64,000 bases of DNA from CAYFZO01 sp965223735 (GCA_965223735.1 OZ245010.1:1178001-1242000); one strand, 5' to 3'; positions 42,921 to 52,122 are shown, counted from the first letter of the stretch. The notes: generated by a model not told the origin, from the sequence alone. Numbers and translations are program-made.

Positions 42921-42957
42921 GACCCGCGCTACCCACAATGAACACAAGCGCCGTATT

Positions 42958-43737
42958 TTACCGCCTGCGACACGTCAACACCGCCGCCACCATGTCGCCG
43001 TCGAGCGGACTCGCCGCGATCACCGCGTCACGCTGAAACCCCAGTTCACGGTAAAGATCAAGCATGGACCGGCTGCCGAGCACGACCGGCGTTTGCATCA
43101 GTCGAGCGCGGCATGCGGTCTCGGTCAACTCGCAGAGGTTGCGTAAACTGTCGCGGCTGGTCACCAGGATCAGGTCGGGCGGCAGGTCGGTCAGCGACAA
43201 CGAAGCCGCCGCCGGCTTGCGCCGCTCGTACACCTCGGCGTAATCCACCGTCAAGCCGCGTGCACGCAAACCGGCGGCAAGCGTTTCCCTGCCGCCGCGG
43301 CCACGGAACACGATCACTTTGCCCGCCGGCGCAAGCGCCCTGACTTCGGGCATCTCAAGCAGAGACTCGCTGCTCGGCTGCGCCGGATACGTTGCACCCG
43401 ATACGCCTTCGGCTTCAAGCAGCGCCGCGGTGCTGCACCCGACGGCGACGACCGGCGGCAACCGGGCGCGAGACACGCCCGCCTGTACCAACACCGCCAG
43501 CCCGCGTGTAACGGCATTACCGCTGATGAAAATTGCAAGATCGTATTGCCCGACACGCTTGAGCATGTCGTCATCGGGAACGACATCAAGGATTTCAATG
43601 ACTGGAAAGTTGTCCGCGTGCGCACCCAGCGCGCGCAGCCGCGACAGGATCTCCGCGCTTTGATGCGCGGGGCGGGTGGTCAGCACCCGCAAGCCCCGCA
43701 GTTGATCCTGGGGTTCACCTGCTGGCTGTTCAGGCAT
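42958..43737 (-). CDS. hemD: Uroporphyrinogen-III synthase
   Basis: Cyclises hydroxymethylbilane with inversion of ring D. It has 259 residues, a low-conservation family: RVLTTRPAHQSAEILSRLRAL at the N-terminus, FISGNAVTRG in the first domain and DLILVTSRDSLRNL in the second are typical. It overlaps hemC by eight bases, the conserved hemCD arrangement. Confidence 0.9.
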   Translation of the reverse strand: MPEQPAGEPQDQLRGLRVLTTRPAHQSAEILSRLRALGAHADNFPVIEILDVVPDDDMLKRVGQYDLAIFISGNAVTRGLAVLVQAGVSRARLPPVVAVGCSTAALLEAEGVSGATYPAQPSSESLLEMPEVRALAPAGKVIVFRGRGGRETLAAGLRARGLTVDYAEVYERRKPAAASLSLTDLPPDLILVTSRDSLRNLCELTETACRARLMQTPVVLGSRSMLDLYRELGFQRDAVIAASPLDGDMVAAVLTCRRR

Positions 43738-44677
43738 TTTTTTGTTCTGAATTCATCGCGCCCGCCTCCAACAGTAACGCCGTCGCCCCCTGCGCGATCA
43801 GAGCCTCCGCCGCGGCAATGCCCGCCGCCTGCGGTCGCCGTAAAGGAGACTCCGCCTCGGCACGCAGTATCCGCGTGCCGCCGACGGCGCCGACCAGCGC
43901 GCGCAAATACACTTCCCGTCCGTCGCACACCGCATGCGCCGCAATCGGCAGCCGACAGTCGCCACCCAGACGCCGGCTCAATGCCCGCTCGGCGTTTACG
44001 CAGCGCTCGCTGTTGGCGTCGTTAAGCGCGCGCACCCGCTCATAGATCCCGCTGTCCCGGCGGCATTCGATCGCTATCACGCCCTGACCGATCGCGGGCA
44101 GCATGACTTCAAACGGCAACACCTCGCGTATGCGCTGCGCGTGCCCCAGGCGTTCGAGACCGGCACAGGCGAGCACAACGGCGTCGTAATCGCCCGCATC
44201 AAGTTTGGCGAGACGCGTATCCACGTTGCCGTGCAAAGGTTTGACCTGAAAATCCGGGTGGCGATGCGCCAACTGGCACCGGCGACGCAGGCTCGATGTG
44301 CCGACCACCGCGCCGTCCGGCAGATCGGCGAGACCGGCCCAGTGATTTGAAACCAATGCGTCGGCGGGCGCGGCGCGCGCCATCACCGCAGCGATGACCA
44401 GTCCCGGCGGCAGCTCGACCGGCACGTCTTTCATCGAATGCACCGCGATGTCGGCGCTGCCGTCGAGCAGGGCGGTCTCGAGTTCCTTCACAAACAGGCT
44501 TTTGCCGCCGACATCCGCCAGCGGACGGTCGCCGATGCGGTCACCCTGCGTCACCAGCGGCAACAGTTCGGTGCGCAAGGCGTCATCGCGCGCCGTCAAC
44601 GCCGCCGCGACGTGCTGCGACTGCCATTGCGCAAGTCGGCTCTTGCGCGTAGCGATGCGTATGGGGTTTGCGGCCAC
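43730..44677 (-). CDS. hemC: Hydroxymethylbilane synthase (porphobilinogen deaminase)
   Basis: Joins four porphobilinogen units to hydroxymethylbilane. The 315-residue enzyme has RIATRKSRLAQWQ at the N-terminus, AVHSMKDVP, GTSSLRRRCQL and PAIGQGVIAIE. The dipyrromethane cofactor attaches to Cys241 in LGGDCRLPIAAHA. The start is GTG at 44677. In Pseudomonas, hemC lies next to algR, as here. Confidence 0.95.
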   Translation of the reverse strand: MAANPIRIATRKSRLAQWQSQHVAAALTARDDALRTELLPLVTQGDRIGDRPLADVGGKSLFVKELETALLDGSADIAVHSMKDVPVELPPGLVIAAVMARAAPADALVSNHWAGLADLPDGAVVGTSSLRRRCQLAHRHPDFQVKPLHGNVDTRLAKLDAGDYDAVVLACAGLERLGHAQRIREVLPFEVMLPAIGQGVIAIECRRDSGIYERVRALNDANSERCVNAERALSRRLGGDCRLPIAAHAVCDGREVYLRALVGAVGGTRILRAEAESPLRRPQAAGIAAAEALIAQGATALLLEAGAMNSEQKNA

Positions 44678-44808
44678 GGTCGCAATATTCTAAACAATAA
44701 TTGAAACGGCGGCCTGGACAATGAGGCAGGCGATGACCCCGACCTCCGCATATACTCCGGCAAAGCAGGCAAACGCGCCAGGACACTTACGCCGACTGAA
44801 CCGCGCAG

Positions 44809-44836
44809 GGTGAAACCCGCCACGGCGGGAAACACC
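44809..44836 (-). terminator. Possible terminator between algR-like gene and hemC
   Basis: CCCGC (44816-44820) and GCGGG (44825-44829) form a stem around CACG. On the minus strand the stem is followed by TTTCACC. It lies 75 bases after the response-regulator stop. The stem is short and the T run is weak. Confidence 0.35.
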
Positions 44837-44903
44837 GCCGCGCTCAAAAAAACGCCACCGGAGGTCGGCAGACCCCCGATGGCGCAACGCCAAAGTGCCG
44901 AAG

Positions 44904-45707
44904 TTATTTTTCTTCTTCCCTGGTATTCTCGTATTGCGTCAGGAACTGCTCACGACGACGGATGACTATCGTCGGCTTCATGAAGGTTTGCAGATATTCA
45001 CGCAAGTACGGCAAACAGCGACGGCTGATTTCGAGTTTTTCATCGCTGTCGCGCAATACCGCGGAATAAACGCCGTTTTTCCCCCGCTTCAGACCTTTCA
45101 CGTAAGCCTTGTTCACCAACGCGTTACGATGAACGCGCACCAGCCTGTTGCCGAACTGCGATTCAAACACTTTGAGAGGCTGCTCACTCACCGAGTATCC
45201 CCTGAGATGACAGACTACCGTGCATTTGCTTTCGGACCTGAGGTAGATGATCCGGTTGAGCGCTATCAGATCGAGGCCGTGGCGAATACGGCAGCAGATA
45301 TAGCTGTTCTCAACATTGCCGAAAACCACGGGCTCGGCAACCTTCCGCATTGAGCGATGTTGAAGATGCTCCAACGCCGAGGTCAATTTATCAGGATGGA
45401 TCGGCTTCAGCAAAAAGCCGGAAGCGTGTACACCGAACGCTTCCAGCGCGTGCTCCTGGTACGCCGTCGTGAAAATAACCGCCGGCGGGTTTTGAAACTC
45501 GCTGATGTGACGCGCGGCTTCCAACCCATTCATCCGCGGCATACGGATATCCATCAACACGACGTCTATGTCCAAGTCGTACGCTTTATACACAGCCTCA
45601 ATACCATTGCTTGCGTGCCCCACGTCGTAGCATCCCGGCAGAGACTTGATCATACTCGAGAGATGGCGGCAAGCCATGGACTCGTCATCCGCGATCAATA
45701 TATTCAT
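44904..45707 (-). CDS. algR: LytTR-family response regulator (AlgR-like)
   Basis: A 267-residue DNA-binding regulator. The receiver domain has the acidic pair in ILIADDE, the phospho-acceptor Asp53 in VVLMDIRMP, Thr in VIFTTAYQ and Lys in GFLLKPI. A LytTR domain follows (DLIALNRIIYLRSESKCTVV, VRVHRNALVNKAYV). Its start overlaps the kinase stop by four bases. The neighbours argH, kinase and hemC match the Pseudomonas algZ-algR locus, where AlgR controls alginate, type IV pili and virulence. No alginate genes are in the window. Confidence 0.88.
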   Translation of the reverse strand: MNILIADDESMACRHLSSMIKSLPGCYDVGHASNGIEAVYKAYDLDIDVVLMDIRMPRMNGLEAARHISEFQNPPAVIFTTAYQEHALEAFGVHASGFLLKPIHPDKLTSALEHLQHRSMRKVAEPVVFGNVENSYICCRIRHGLDLIALNRIIYLRSESKCTVVCHLRGYSVSEQPLKVFESQFGNRLVRVHRNALVNKAYVKGLKRGKNGVYSAVLRDSDEKLEISRRCLPYLREYLQTFMKPTIVIRRREQFLTQYENTREEEK

Positions 45708-46780
45708 CGCATTTCCTCCTGAGGAATAGAGAACGCTACGCGGTATTCCCCGCAGCGTTGTTCAGATATGAAACAACAATCTGTCCCATAAGCATGGAAC
45801 AGTCTCTCGCGAACGCTTTCCTGGGCCATGCAATTCCCTTCCATACGGTTTTCAGGCGTTTTCCCTCCAATCGGGTTACAGATTTCAAACAGTACGTGGT
45901 TTTCCCGAGCTTCTACATTGATGCGGATGATGCCGCCTTCCTTGAGAGGCTCAACCCCATGATAGATTGCATTTTCTATCAGGGGCTGCATAACCATCGT
46001 CGGCACCTTCATACACAGATACCCGGCACTCGGTACGCGCCATTCAACGCCGAGTCGGTCTCCCAGCCGAACACGTTCAATGCGGATGTAGTTCCTGGCA
46101 AACGCTATTTCCTCCGCAAGCGTGATTGTGGATTTTTGCTGCAACATGACCCTGAAAAGTTCAGACAAGTCCAGTAGGGTACACGCCGCAGCCTCGGGGC
46201 GACTCTTGACCAGATAAACGGTGGTATTCAGGGTGTTGAACAAAAAATGGTGGCGTAATCGTTGAACCAGCGTGTGTTTCCGGGCTTCGGCCTCACTTCG
46301 GCGCAACCGCTTGTTGCTTTCACGCAATCGCGCTACATATAGAGAAGCAATCGAGGCAACCGCCGAACTCACGAGTTGCACCACAACCGGTAGGTCTCCC
46401 GCCGTCCCGGGCAGGTGCTGACCATACTTGATCAGAACCCCGGCCCCCGCCACGATCCCGATAAAGCCCGACGGCAACGCCAGACACATCGTGGTGTGCA
46501 AAGCCTCGGTGTTTTCGCCGCCGCGTCTTTCGCGACAACGGCGCAAACAACACCAGCACCCCGCCTTGACGACGGCAACCCCCTGCAACAGCAGCGTGAA
46601 ACCCACAAGGTCGCGCATGAACAAACCCGGATCAAGTGTCGCGGCGATCGCGGCGATTGCAGCAATCAAGGCACAAACTTGCACCGCAACGCAAAAGCAC
46701 CAAAACTCATTCCCGCCGATGCGCTTGGAACGTAGGCTGTCAACCACCGCCGCACTCCTTCCGGTCAGGGGTTTTTGCAA
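45704..46780 (-). CDS. algZ: Sensor histidine kinase of the LytS/AlgZ family
   Basis: A 358-residue membrane kinase. Four or so N-terminal helices surround a Cys-rich loop (AGCWCCLRRCRERRG). The phospho-acceptor His lies in LRHHFLFNTLN, where the family consensus is N/R-P-H-F-L-F-N-x-L-N; the Pro is replaced by His. The ATP-binding domain begins MQPLIENAIYHGVEPL. It has no conventional HAMP or PAS domain. The TTG start at 46780 is uncertain. The partner is the overlapping AlgR-like regulator. Confidence 0.85.
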   Translation of the reverse strand: MQKPLTGRSAAVVDSLRSKRIGGNEFWCFCVAVQVCALIAAIAAIAATLDPGLFMRDLVGFTLLLQGVAVVKAGCWCCLRRCRERRGGENTEALHTTMCLALPSGFIGIVAGAGVLIKYGQHLPGTAGDLPVVVQLVSSAVASIASLYVARLRESNKRLRRSEAEARKHTLVQRLRHHFLFNTLNTTVYLVKSRPEAAACTLLDLSELFRVMLQQKSTITLAEEIAFARNYIRIERVRLGDRLGVEWRVPSAGYLCMKVPTMVMQPLIENAIYHGVEPLKEGGIIRINVEARENHVLFEICNPIGGKTPENRMEGNCMAQESVRERLFHAYGTDCCFISEQRCGEYRVAFSIPQEEMR

Positions 46781-46892
46781 ATCACTTGCTTCAGGTTATG
46801 CCGTAGAAGTCAGCGTCCTTGAATGCCGGCTCTGCGCGTATCCGATATAAATAATAGAATACTTGAGGCAGTCGCAACTTGGAGCCGACATT

Positions 46893-48314
46893 ATGAGTAA
46901 GAAACACACCGAACCTGAGGGCAAGGGCGAGGCGCCAAAGCCTTGGCGGGGGCGTTTCGCCGACGCAACCGCCGCGTCGGTCGAGACATTCACCGCGTCG
47001 GTGGATTTTGACCGCCGGTTGTACGCCTGCGACATAGAAGGCTCGATCGCACACGCGCGCACGCTGGAAAAAGCCGATGTGCTCAGCGCCGAAGAAACGC
47101 AAAACATCGCCGATGGCCTGACGCAGATCCGCAAAGAAATCGAACGCGGTGAGTTCTTCTGGTCACAGGCACTTGAAGATGTACACATGAACATCGAGTC
47201 GCGGCTGACTGAATTGATCGGCGACGCCGGCAAGAAACTGCACACCGGCCGCTCCCGCAACGATCAGGTCGCAACCGACTTGAGGCTGTACCTGCGCGGT
47301 TACACCGATGAATTGCAGACGGCGCTCGCCGCGTTGCAGGCGGTGCTGGTCGAAACCGCCGAACGCGAGGCGGACAGTGTGATGCCGGGCTTTACGCACT
47401 TGCAGGCGGCCCAGCCGGTGAGCTTCGGCCACCATATACTGGCGTGGTTCGAAATGCTCAGGCGCGACCGCCACCGCCTGCGCGACCTGCGCGCACGCAT
47501 CAACGTGATGCCGCTCGGTGCGGCGGCGCTCGCCGGCACGGCGTACCTCCTCGACCGCCGGTACACGGCCGAACTCCTCGGCTTTGACGCCGTCAGCGAT
47601 AATTCGCTCGACGCCGTCAGCGACCGCGACTTCGTCATCGAAACCTGTGCCGCGTGCTCGATCGTCATGGTGCATCTGTCACGCTTCGGGGAGGAGTTGA
47701 CGCTGTGGTCTTCGCAGCCGTTCGGCTTCGTTGAATTACCAGACGCCTACTGCACCGGCTCGTCGATCATGCCGCAAAAGAAAAACCCGGACGTGCCCGA
47801 GCTGGTGCGCGGCAAGGCGGGGCGGGTCTTCGGTGATCTCGTTTCACTGCTGACACTGATGAAAGGACAGCCTCTCGCATACAACCGCGACAATCAGGAA
47901 GACAAGGAACCCGTTTTCGACGCGGTTGACACAACCCTCGCCTGCACCCGGATCATGACCGAGATCGTCGCCGCACTGCATGTGGACCGCGAACGCATGG
48001 CCACAGCGGCGGAGACCGGTTACACGACGGCGACCGATCTCGCCGATTATCTGGTCGGCAAGGGCGTGCCGTTTCGCGACGCACACGAGGCGACCGGACG
48101 CATCGTGAAGACCGCGATTGAACGCCAGTGCCCCCTGAGTCAGATGGAACTCGGGGCCCTGCGCGCATTGTGTCCGGCGATTGAAGACGACGTTTATTCG
48201 CGGTTAAGCGTGAAAGGCTCGATCGCTTTGCACAACTGCCACGGCGGCACCGCGCCCGAACAGGTGCGCGCACGCGCCGCCGACGCCCGGCGCCACCTCA
48301 AAAGCGGCGACTAA
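46893..48314 (+). CDS. argH: Argininosuccinate lyase
   Basis: Last step of arginine synthesis: splits argininosuccinate to arginine and fumarate. It has 473 residues from the ATG at 46893 (GGAG eight bases upstream; the frame to 46863 uses a TTG). Signatures: KPWRGRFADATAASVETF at the start, LHTGRSRNDQVATDLRLYLR, THLQAAQPVSFGHH, and the fumarase-superfamily loop GSSIMPQKKNPD. It is divergent from algZ, as in Pseudomonas. Confidence 0.95.
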   Translation: MSKKHTEPEGKGEAPKPWRGRFADATAASVETFTASVDFDRRLYACDIEGSIAHARTLEKADVLSAEETQNIADGLTQIRKEIERGEFFWSQALEDVHMNIESRLTELIGDAGKKLHTGRSRNDQVATDLRLYLRGYTDELQTALAALQAVLVETAEREADSVMPGFTHLQAAQPVSFGHHILAWFEMLRRDRHRLRDLRARINVMPLGAAALAGTAYLLDRRYTAELLGFDAVSDNSLDAVSDRDFVIETCAACSIVMVHLSRFGEELTLWSSQPFGFVELPDAYCTGSSIMPQKKNPDVPELVRGKAGRVFGDLVSLLTLMKGQPLAYNRDNQEDKEPVFDAVDTTLACTRIMTEIVAALHVDRERMATAAETGYTTATDLADYLVGKGVPFRDAHEATGRIVKTAIERQCPLSQMELGALRALCPAIEDDVYSRLSVKGSIALHNCHGGTAPEQVRARAADARRHLKSGD

Positions 48315-48988
48315 CCCCCGTCAAGGCGCATCGCCAGCCAGCGCGACAAGTCGTCGAGCACCTGTGCGTCGAGACTGTGCCCCAGCGGATACTCGCGCCA
48401 TGCAATCTCAAACCCCGCCTGTTCAAGTGCGTTGCGTGAAACGAGCGCATAGTCAAGCGGAATGATCTCGTCGCGTGCGCCGTGCGACATGAAGATCGGT
48501 GTTGCGCGTCCGGCGTCAGTCGCCGCCTGCGGCAACTCGGTGATCAGCGGCAGATAAGCCGAGAGCGCAACCGCGCCGGCGAGGGGCACTGCGCTGCGGC
48601 TGGCGTAGTGCAACGCCACCGCGCCGCCCTGAGAGAACCCGCCGACCGTGATCCGGCGATGCGCAATGCCGCGTGCGTGCAGGTCGGCAACAATTTCGTC
48701 AACTTCGCCGACGGCGCGCTGAATGCCCCCGACATCCTGCCGACTGCCTTCGCGCAAAGAGGGAATGTCGTACCAGGCCGGCATTTCCATGCCGGCGTTG
48801 ATTGTCACCGGCAACGTCGGCGCCTGCGGCAATACAAACTCGACCCGCGCCTTATCCGGCAGGTCGAGCATGCGAACAACGCCGCGGAAACTTTCCGCTT
48901 CGGCGCCGAGGCCGTGCAATATGATGAACGCGGCATCAGGTTCGGCGCTTTGACGTGCGTACGAAAAAATGCGAACGGTGGAAAGCAC
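48311..48988 (-). CDS. Carboxylesterase/phospholipase of the alpha/beta hydrolase fold
   Basis: A 225-residue esterase of the YpfH/EstB type. The oxyanion region is ILHGLGAEAESF, the nucleophile Ser lies in GGFSQGGAVAL, the acid Asp in GARDEIIPLD and the His in YPLGHSLDAQ. No signal peptide, so cytoplasmic. Its 3' end overlaps argH by four bases on the opposite strand. The substrate is unknown; relatives hydrolyse short-chain esters or lysophospholipids. Confidence 0.88.
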   Translation of the reverse strand: MLSTVRIFSYARQSAEPDAAFIILHGLGAEAESFRGVVRMLDLPDKARVEFVLPQAPTLPVTINAGMEMPAWYDIPSLREGSRQDVGGIQRAVGEVDEIVADLHARGIAHRRITVGGFSQGGAVALHYASRSAVPLAGAVALSAYLPLITELPQAATDAGRATPIFMSHGARDEIIPLDYALVSRNALEQAGFEIAWREYPLGHSLDAQVLDDLSRWLAMRLDGG

Positions 48989-49008
48989 GACTTCTTCGGC
49001 CGTACTGC

Positions 49009-49323
49009 TTACTGGATCTTGGCTTCTGCGCTGTCAGACTGCCCTTTATTGTCCACCCAGGTCAACTTGACGGTCTCGCCCTTGCTGCCGCCTTTGAACA
49101 CGAAAGAAATGAACGGGTTGGCCGATACGCCGGTCCCCCAATAACTTTGAAACACCTGCCTGTCGCCGTGCTCGGCCGACACTTTCTGAATGAAGTGCGC
49201 GGGCACCAGCCCGCCGGATTCGGAGTCCTCGCGGCGACCAGTCTCCATCGGGTGCCGGATCAGCGCCTTCACCGCGACTTCACCGTCCTTCAGGCGCGCC
49301 CGCATTTTGATGGTGTCTGCCAT
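49009..49323 (-). CDS. soxZ: Sulfur-oxidation carrier subunit SoxZ
   Basis: A 104-residue immunoglobulin-like protein that forms the SoxYZ heterodimer. The segments IRHPMETGRREDSESG and PAHFIQKVSAEHGDRQVFQS and the C-terminal FKGGSKGETVKLTWVDNKG are typical of SoxZ. It lacks a signal peptide and is exported with SoxY. It starts ten bases after the soxY stop. Confidence 0.93.
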   Translation of the reverse strand: MADTIKMRARLKDGEVAVKALIRHPMETGRREDSESGGLVPAHFIQKVSAEHGDRQVFQSYWGTGVSANPFISFVFKGGSKGETVKLTWVDNKGQSDSAEAKIQ

Positions 49324-49333
49324 ATCGCCCTAC

Positions 49334-49786
49334 TCAACCGCAACCGCCGGCGGTGACGCGAACTTCCTTGCTCGCGCTGTAAAACTTGCCGTCGGCCTTG
49401 ACCAACGCGATCACCCGGGAAGTCTCACGCATTTTGAGATTGACCTCGACATCGGGCTTTGAGTATTCGGACATCACAAACTGCGAAGTCAGGGGAACCG
49501 GGTTTTTTTCAACCAGCAGGCTGATCATCTCGACCTTCGGCACGCTGGCTCGCACGGACACCCTGACCTGAGCGCCGTTTTCGGCGATCGCCGGCACCTT
49601 GAGGGTAACGCCGCTTTCGGTCGCCGTCTGCCCGTTGAGCAGGCTGTCGAGCGCTTTTTGCAGTTCGGTCGTCTCAAACACCGCTTTCGGCCAGTTGGCG
49701 AATACCGGCGCCAACCCCGACAACAGCCCTGAGGCGACACCTGCGGCAGCGCCTGAAATCAGAAACTCTCTGCGTGTGCGTTTCAT
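49334..49786 (-). CDS. soxY: Sulfur-oxidation carrier subunit SoxY
   Basis: Periplasmic sulfur carrier of 150 residues. A twin-arginine signal (TRREFLISG) is followed by an Ala-rich hydrophobic core. The Cys that carries the sulfur chain is Cys149, in the C-terminal AGGCG. This tail is one Gly shorter than the common GGCGG. The Met at 49786 has AAGGA upstream (AAGGAACTCCGCAG); the longer frame to 49858 is not needed. Only soxYZ are present here; soxAX, soxB and soxCD must lie elsewhere, or the pair works in another sulfur pathway. Confidence 0.93.
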   Translation of the reverse strand: MKRTRREFLISGAAAGVASGLLSGLAPVFANWPKAVFETTELQKALDSLLNGQTATESGVTLKVPAIAENGAQVRVSVRASVPKVEMISLLVEKNPVPLTSQFVMSEYSKPDVEVNLKMRETSRVIALVKADGKFYSASKEVRVTAGGCG

Positions 49787-49924
49787 CTGCGGAGTTCCTT
49801 CCACTGTTCCGCCTGAATTGATTCCCGGATTGATCGCCGTCTCATGCAAAACAGCCATTCCCTCAGGCAGGAGAGCAGTTTATCACTGAATCGGCGACGC
49901 GGCATGATGATAAACTCGCCGGGC

Positions 49925-50056
49925 ATGAAAAATACGACGGCTTTTTGCAGATACCCTTGGATCGCATTGATCTGCACCCTGCTGTGTGCATGCGGGCAAA
50001 GCGGCGACCTTTACCTGCCGCCCGACGCCCCCGCCGAGTCCTCCGATAAGGAATGA
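49925..50056 (+). CDS. lptM: Lipoprotein LptM
   Basis: A 43-residue lipoprotein: short N-terminus, hydrophobic helix (WIALICTLLCAC), lipobox ending in Cys, and the conserved GQSGDLYLPP start of the mature peptide. LptM (formerly YifL) assists disulfide rearrangement in the LPS translocon LptD. It lies just before lysA, as in many gammaproteobacteria. Confidence 0.88.
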   Translation: MKNTTAFCRYPWIALICTLLCACGQSGDLYLPPDAPAESSDKE

Positions 50057-50062
50057 TGCCCG

Positions 50063-51331
50063 ATGGGAGAACCGACAACGCGCCCCCCCCAAAGCGGCGG
50101 CGACCACGGCCTGACCGTGGACGGCGTCGCCCTGAGCGACATCGCGCGCGAGTTCGCAACACCGACCTACGTCTATTCGCAGGCGACGATCGAAGCCCGG
50201 TGGCGCGGCTTCGACCGCGCTTTCGGCGAACGCCAGCACCTGATCTGCTACGCGGTCAAGGCCTGCTCCAACATCGCAATACTCAACCTGTTCGCACGTC
50301 TCGGCAGTGGCTTTGACATCGTCTCGGGCGGTGAACTCGAGCGCGTGTTGCGGGCGGGCGGCGACCCGGCGCGCGTCGTGTTCTCCGGCATCGGCAAGCG
50401 CCGCGACGAGATCGAACGCGCGCTCATTGCAGGGATCCGCTGCTTCAACGTCGAATCCGCGTCCGAATTGAAAACGATCGAAGGCTGCGCCCGCAGTCTC
50501 GGCAGGGTTGCGCCGGTGTCGCTACGCATCAACCCCGATGTCGATACCAACACCCACGCCCACGTCACAACGGGGCTGAAAGAAAACAAGTTCGGTGTGC
50601 CGGTGCAAACGGCGGCGGCGCTGTACCAATACGCAGCAGCCAGCGACGCACTCAACGCCCTCGGCGTCAGTTGCCATATCGGCTCGCAGATCACCGCGCT
50701 CGAGCCCTTCTCTGAGGCATTCCGCCGCGTGCTCGAGTTTGCGCGCGAGCTCGAAAGCAGCGATATCAAGGCTCACCAACTCGATCTCGGCGGCGGTCTC
50801 GGTGTCGCCTACGGCGACGAACAGCCGCCGACGCCCGCCGACTATGTGTCGCACATACTCGCAACGATGAACAATCGCTCATGGGAGATCCTGATCGAAC
50901 CGGGACGCGCGCTCGTTGCCGACGCCGGCGTGCTGCTGACGCGCATCCTGTACCTGAAGACTGAAGGGCAACGCAATTTCGCGGTGGTCGATGCCGCGAT
51001 GAATGATCTGCTGCGCCCTGCGCTGTACGGCGCGCGCCATTCGGTCGTCGCCGTCGCGCCGGACACCGGTATTACACCGCAGCGTTACGACGTGGTCGGG
51101 CCTGTATGCGAAAGCGCCGACGTCATCGCCCGCGATTGCAAACTGGCGGTTTGCGAAGACGACCTGCTCGCGGTGCTGACGGTCGGCGCCTACGGGTTTT
51201 CGATGGCGGGCAACTACAACTCGCGGCCGCGTCCCGCGGAAGTGCTGATCAACGACGGCGAAGCACGACTGATCCGCAGCAGAGAAACACCCGAAGACCT
51301 GATGGCGGGTGAGGCAATCCCTCCCGCCTGA
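50063..51331 (+). CDS. lysA: Diaminopimelate decarboxylase
   Basis: Makes lysine from meso-diaminopimelate with PLP. It has 422 residues. The PLP Lys lies in ICYAVKACSN; FDIVSGGELERVLRAGG, the Gly-rich LDLGGGLGVAYG and the C-terminal CEDDLLAV with GAYGFSMAGNYN are family marks. The ATG at 50063 is six bases after lptM (AAGGA upstream). In many relatives dapF follows lysA; here the next genes are on the opposite strand. Confidence 0.94.
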   Translation: MGEPTTRPPQSGGDHGLTVDGVALSDIAREFATPTYVYSQATIEARWRGFDRAFGERQHLICYAVKACSNIAILNLFARLGSGFDIVSGGELERVLRAGGDPARVVFSGIGKRRDEIERALIAGIRCFNVESASELKTIEGCARSLGRVAPVSLRINPDVDTNTHAHVTTGLKENKFGVPVQTAAALYQYAAASDALNALGVSCHIGSQITALEPFSEAFRRVLEFARELESSDIKAHQLDLGGGLGVAYGDEQPPTPADYVSHILATMNNRSWEILIEPGRALVADAGVLLTRILYLKTEGQRNFAVVDAAMNDLLRPALYGARHSVVAVAPDTGITPQRYDVVGPVCESADVIARDCKLAVCEDDLLAVLTVGAYGFSMAGNYNSRPRPAEVLINDGEARLIRSRETPEDLMAGEAIPPA

Positions 51332-51336
51332 GACAT

Positions 51337-51675
51337 TCAAGACCCCGTCTGCGGCCCGAATTCAAACACCGTTTTTGTCATGTCGCCCGACGTGTCTATA
51401 CGCACCCGGCTGACGCCCGGTATGCGCCTCAGAATGTAGGCGCTGCCGAGTCCCACCAACGCCCGGTTTTTCTTGTGCACAGCGGTCAAAATGCGGTCGG
51501 CGACGATCTGGCAACGTTGCTCGGCGCTTGGATCGTCCACCCATTGCTGGCTCATCTGATAGCCACTATCCATGTCGCGGTCGAGTTTTCTGAAGAAGTC
51601 CTGCGCTTCATCGAGCAAAGACTCAGGCACTTCCACCGGATGGGTGTTGCCGTTGATCGTAATCTTCAGGATCAT
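51337..51675 (-). CDS. Conserved-looking hypothetical protein
   Basis: A 112-residue soluble protein. The start (MILKITINGNTHPVEVPESL) is a short beta strand pair followed by a helical segment with SGYQMSQQWVDDPSAEQRCQ. The end (IPGVSRVRIDTSGDMTKTVF) is strand-rich. It ends six bases from the lysA stop, convergent. With the next gene (51732) it forms a minus-strand pair. I recognise no family. Confidence 0.6.
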   Translation of the reverse strand: MILKITINGNTHPVEVPESLLDEAQDFFRKLDRDMDSGYQMSQQWVDDPSAEQRCQIVADRILTAVHKKNRALVGLGSAYILRRIPGVSRVRIDTSGDMTKTVFEFGPQTGS

Positions 51676-51731
51676 GGCGAGGCGGCCGCAATTCGGGGGA
51701 TCAACAAACCGGGAAAAGCCGGTGCCGGGCG

Positions 51732-51932
51732 TCAGCGTTTGGACCCGACTTCCTTGTGTGCGTCGTCCACCACTTCCATCGCGAGCTTCATATACTCCTC
51801 GCGATAACCCTGCAACGGCGAATCCCCGCCGGGCACAAAATACTCTTTCATCGTGACCCCGCCGTGATGCTCCTTATCAATGAACTTTTTCTGCATCTCA
51901 AGCATCTTACGGATTTTTTCTTCTTTGGTCAT
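51732..51932 (-). CDS. Small hypothetical protein (partner of 51337-51675)
   Basis: A 66-residue soluble protein with a charged helix (TKEEKIRKMLEMQKKFIDKE) and a Gly-rich middle (GGVTMKEYFVPGGDSPLQGY). The gap to the next gene is 56 bases, so they may be co-transcribed. The protein-like composition and good start make it likely real. Function unknown. Confidence 0.55.
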   Translation of the reverse strand: MTKEEKIRKMLEMQKKFIDKEHHGGVTMKEYFVPGGDSPLQGYREEYMKLAMEVVDDAHKEVGSKR

Positions 51933-52122
51933 CGCTCAAACTCCACGGTCTGTCCTGCGTAATTATACCGGAAGGGAATAATATGCTTTGCTCACGTCAC
52001 AAGGACGCAAGCCGAAGTACTCATTTGGCGTTTCACAGGCCGGGAATCCCGTATGTCTCCGGCCTCACACAGCCCGGACGATCACCCCTTCGGATAGGCT
52101 GGGCAGCAAAAACCGGTTGAGC

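Noticed and set aside
52037..52065. Seven-pair hairpin (AGGCCGG/CCGGCCT) after the sulfotransferase
   Set aside because: No T run follows on either strand, so it is not a convincing terminator.
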